Positions 6,091-7,404 of a stretch of 7,404 bases of DNA are shown piece by piece. The translations under genes were made by a program, and so were the position numbers. Source of the stretch: Bdellovibrionales bacterium (GTDB lineage Bacteria > Bdellovibrionota > Bacteriovoracia > Bacteriovoracales > Bacteriovoracaceae); contig DAOVTR010000074.1 in assembly GCA_030633015.1 (NCBI GenBank), positions 1 through 7,404 of the forward strand, in the 5' to 3' direction. Numbering within the stretch: the stretch's first letter is position 1; every line of letters begins with the position of its first letter. Below the pieces are notes generated by a model, which was not told the origin of the DNA, did not search any database, and was given only the letters and a program-made list of their open reading frames with translations.

Positions 6091-6119
6091 TTGTATGAAT
6101 TATTTAAATCAGCTATAAT
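6091..6119 (+). promoter_or_regulatory. Promoter of the S74-domain gene
   Basis: TTGTAT (6091-6096) and a perfect TATAAT (6114-6119) are 17 nt apart. Transcription would start near 6126, 25 nt before the ATG at 6151. A perfect TTGACA also occurs at 6084-6089, but it is 24 nt from the same -10, too far to serve. Because the -35 coincides with an in-frame TTG at 6091, the longer reading frame from there would not be transcribed from this promoter, which supports the shorter start. Confidence 0.6.
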
Positions 6120-6150
6120 AATAAAAATTAATATAAAATTAGGACTAATT

Positions 6151-6606
6151 ATGAGTGACAAGAATACCAATGAACAAGATAAAGCTTATGTATTTGGTGG
6201 TGTAAAAGAATATAGTTTAGAGCAAATTGAAGAAGAAGTTTTAAACGAAAGTTTATATTTAGATGTTTTTGCAGGATCTGATATTAGACTAAAAAAAGAG
6301 ATAACTTCAGTTGAAAACAGCTTAGACAAGCTCTTGAAAATAAAAGCAGTAAATTGGAAGTGGAATCAAGAGGACTATCCTGAACGTAAATTTAATACTT
6401 ATAAACAAGTAGGATTTATTGCTCAGGATCTATCTCAAGTTATTCCAGAAATTGTAGCAAAAGATGATAGCGGTCATCTTGCAATAAACTACTCAAAAAT
6501 GACTCCTTTTTTGACTGAAGCGGTTAAAGAGTTATATGAAATTACCCAAAAGCAGCAAAAAGAAATTGAACTGCTTAAACTGACTTTAAACAAAAATCAA
6601 TCATAA
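6151..6606 (+). CDS. Small stand-alone intramolecular chaperone (Peptidase_S74) domain protein
   Basis: The 151-aa product is almost entirely an intramolecular chaperone auto-processing domain, normally found at the C-terminus of phage tail spikes, fibre proteins and the eukaryotic factor MYRF. There it drives trimerisation and then cuts itself off. Visible landmarks are AGSDIRLKKEI (41-51), VNWKWN (67-72), QVGFIAQDLSQVIPEIV (86-102) and LAINYSKMTPFLTEAVKELYE (110-130), then a coiled-coil tail (about 124-147). Ser43 and Lys48 have the 5-residue spacing of the MYRF Ser-Lys dyad, so the catalytic pair looks intact. Only 42 residues precede it, with no signal peptide and no fibre. I choose ATG 6151 because AGGA (6141-6144) lies 6 nt upstream. 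It follows the tRNA on its own promoter and its end overlaps the convergent gene by 10 nt. Cleavage would release a peptide of about 42 aa; whether that happens is unknown. The domain call is confident. Confidence 0.85.
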   Translation: MSDKNTNEQDKAYVFGGVKEYSLEQIEEEVLNESLYLDVFAGSDIRLKKEITSVENSLDKLLKIKAVNWKWNQEDYPERKFNTYKQVGFIAQDLSQVIPEIVAKDDSGHLAINYSKMTPFLTEAVKELYEITQKQQKEIELLKLTLNKNQS

Positions 6607-7404
6607 TACCAAATAAAGTCATCCGTTTTTTGCCTACATAAGTTCATTAATAAGTATTTTTTATTAGATTTATATAAACTTACTTTTTCATTTTCTGATA
6701 GTTTATTAATTTCACGCAGTTCTTCGTCAAGATTCTTTATTCCGTCTTTAGGCTCACTACTGACAACAATTCCATGATTTTGTGAAACGTTAAGAAATAT
6801 TTCATCTTTAGCAATGAGACGTTTTTCTTTAAAAGTAGGAACGCTTCCATTTGTCACAAGATAATTAGATGTATAATCGTCAGCCAAAACAAACATTTTT
6901 TCATTTAAATCTAAAAACTCTAATGATTCGGATGAAATAATATCTTTGACGTCTTCCCAAGAAACAAAACAAGCACTACTTCCCACTTTATTACAAATAT
7001 AAGTTAGAACGTTAACCTTATTAGTAACAACATCCTTATTCTTTAGAAGTTGGGAATTAAAAACATCATGGCCTTTAAACTCAAAATAAAAATAAAACTT
7101 TTTAACTTTTTTTTCCAATAAAATATTATTTAATTGTTTATAAAAGAAATCGTTAGAAAAAAAACTTTCTGAGACAATGCCCTTTACTAAAACCTTACTA
7201 GCGTCTTGTTTTTTAAACAATGAATTATTGGATAAATGAAACCGGTAAAATAAAACCTTATCCCTCCACTTGGCCGGGACAATTCCAGCTAGATTTTCGT
7301 GGATAATTAAAACAATATCTAAGTCCATAGGATCAGGGAATTTAAAAAAGAAGTCTGATAAAATAAAAAAACCATCACGAATAAATAAGTATGGTACGAT
7401 TGAT
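6597..7404 (-). CDS. Unrecognised protein, 5' end probably beyond the window
   Basis: I do not recognise this protein. On the minus strand the frame ends with TGA (6599-6597) and includes an ATG at 7328 that would give 243 aa. That ATG has no Shine-Dalgarno, and the frame stays open for all 25 further codons to the window edge (VPYLFIRDGFFILSDFFFKF is part of that stretch), despite very AT-rich DNA, so the true start is probably off the window. The protein is rich in Phe, Tyr, Asn and Lys with alternating beta-type segments (IVLIIHE, KVLFYRFHL, KFYFYFEFKG, MFVLADDYTSNYLV, EIFLNVS), suggesting an alpha/beta cytoplasmic fold; no signal peptide or lipobox can be judged. Landmarks for a search are WEDVKDII, LADDYTSNYLVTNGSVPTF and the ending DDFIWYYD. 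It is convergent with the S74 gene, overlapping 10 nt. An enzyme of carbohydrate or surface metabolism is conceivable, but I see no diagnostic motif. Confidence 0.65.
   Translation of the reverse strand, partial: SIVPYLFIRDGFFILSDFFFKFPDPMDLDIVLIIHENLAGIVPAKWRDKVLFYRFHLSNNSLFKKQDASKVLVKGIVSESFFSNDFFYKQLNNILLEKKVKKFYFYFEFKGHDVFNSQLLKNKDVVTNKVNVLTYICNKVGSSACFVSWEDVKDIISSESLEFLDLNEKMFVLADDYTSNYLVTNGSVPTFKEKRLIAKDEIFLNVSQNHGIVVSSEPKDGIKNLDEELREINKLSENEKVSLYKSNKKYLLMNLCRQKTDDFIWYYD

Noticed and set aside
6084..6119. TTGACA plus TATAAT as a consensus promoter
   Set aside because: Both hexamers are perfect but 24 nt apart. TTGTAT at 6091-6096 gives the correct 17-nt spacing to the same -10.
5739..6170. 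Minus-strand reading frame of 143 codons across rdgB and the tRNA
   Set aside because: It is antisense to rdgB and reads through the tRNA complement, giving the well-known spurious [24 protein letters not shown] peptide. It has no support as a gene.
1..7404. CRISPR array, insertion sequence or defence cassette
   Set aside because: No spaced direct repeats, transposase, nuclease, toxin-antitoxin pair or terminal inverted repeats are visible on either strand.

Overview
The window is strongly AT-rich, gene-dense DNA from a Gram-negative bacterium. It has several Sec signal peptides, two lipoprotein signals and a probable outer-membrane beta-barrel. The best lineage guess is the Bdellovibrionota, especially the Bacteriovorax/Halobacteriovorax group. 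The reasons are a TIGR02147/DUF4423-type regulator (a family expanded in Bdellovibrio-like bacteria and Fibrobacter), low GC, many orphan secreted proteins, and a small chaperone domain of the kind found on Bdellovibrio fibre proteins. This is inference; no 16S or ribosomal marker is present.

Left part (1-3875). A lipoprotein of unknown function (30-995) is followed by a perfect 11-bp inverted repeat (1011-1037) that abuts an extended -10 promoter. Downstream are three overlapping co-oriented genes. They encode a TIGR02147-family DNA-binding protein (1065-1874), a secreted protein with an HEALH zinc-protease-like motif and a beta-rich C-terminal half (1858-3237, TTG start), and a lipoprotein with a DNRLRE/CBM96-like domain (3234-3875). 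The overlaps (17 nt and ATGA) imply one translationally coupled operon, probably autoregulated through the palindrome. This cassette is the best candidate here for an undescribed envelope system.

Middle part (3872-6081). This is housekeeping: a monofunctional biotin-protein ligase (birA, minus strand) convergent with the cassette and divergent from rph. RNase PH (rph, start best placed at 4668) abuts an XTP/dITP pyrophosphatase (rdgB), followed by a tRNA-Pro(UGG) gene with encoded CCA and its own likely promoter. The rdgB start codon sits at the base of a perfect 9-bp hairpin directly after the rph stop, which suggests translational coupling.

Right part (6082-7404). Directly downstream of the tRNA, a well-formed promoter drives a 151-residue protein. 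It is mostly an intramolecular chaperone (Peptidase_S74) domain with an intact Ser-Lys dyad but no fibre in front of it. It is convergent, with a 10-nt overlap, with an unrecognised minus-strand gene whose frame stays open to the window edge, so that gene is probably 5'-truncated by the window. No stretch over 300 bases lacks a gene.
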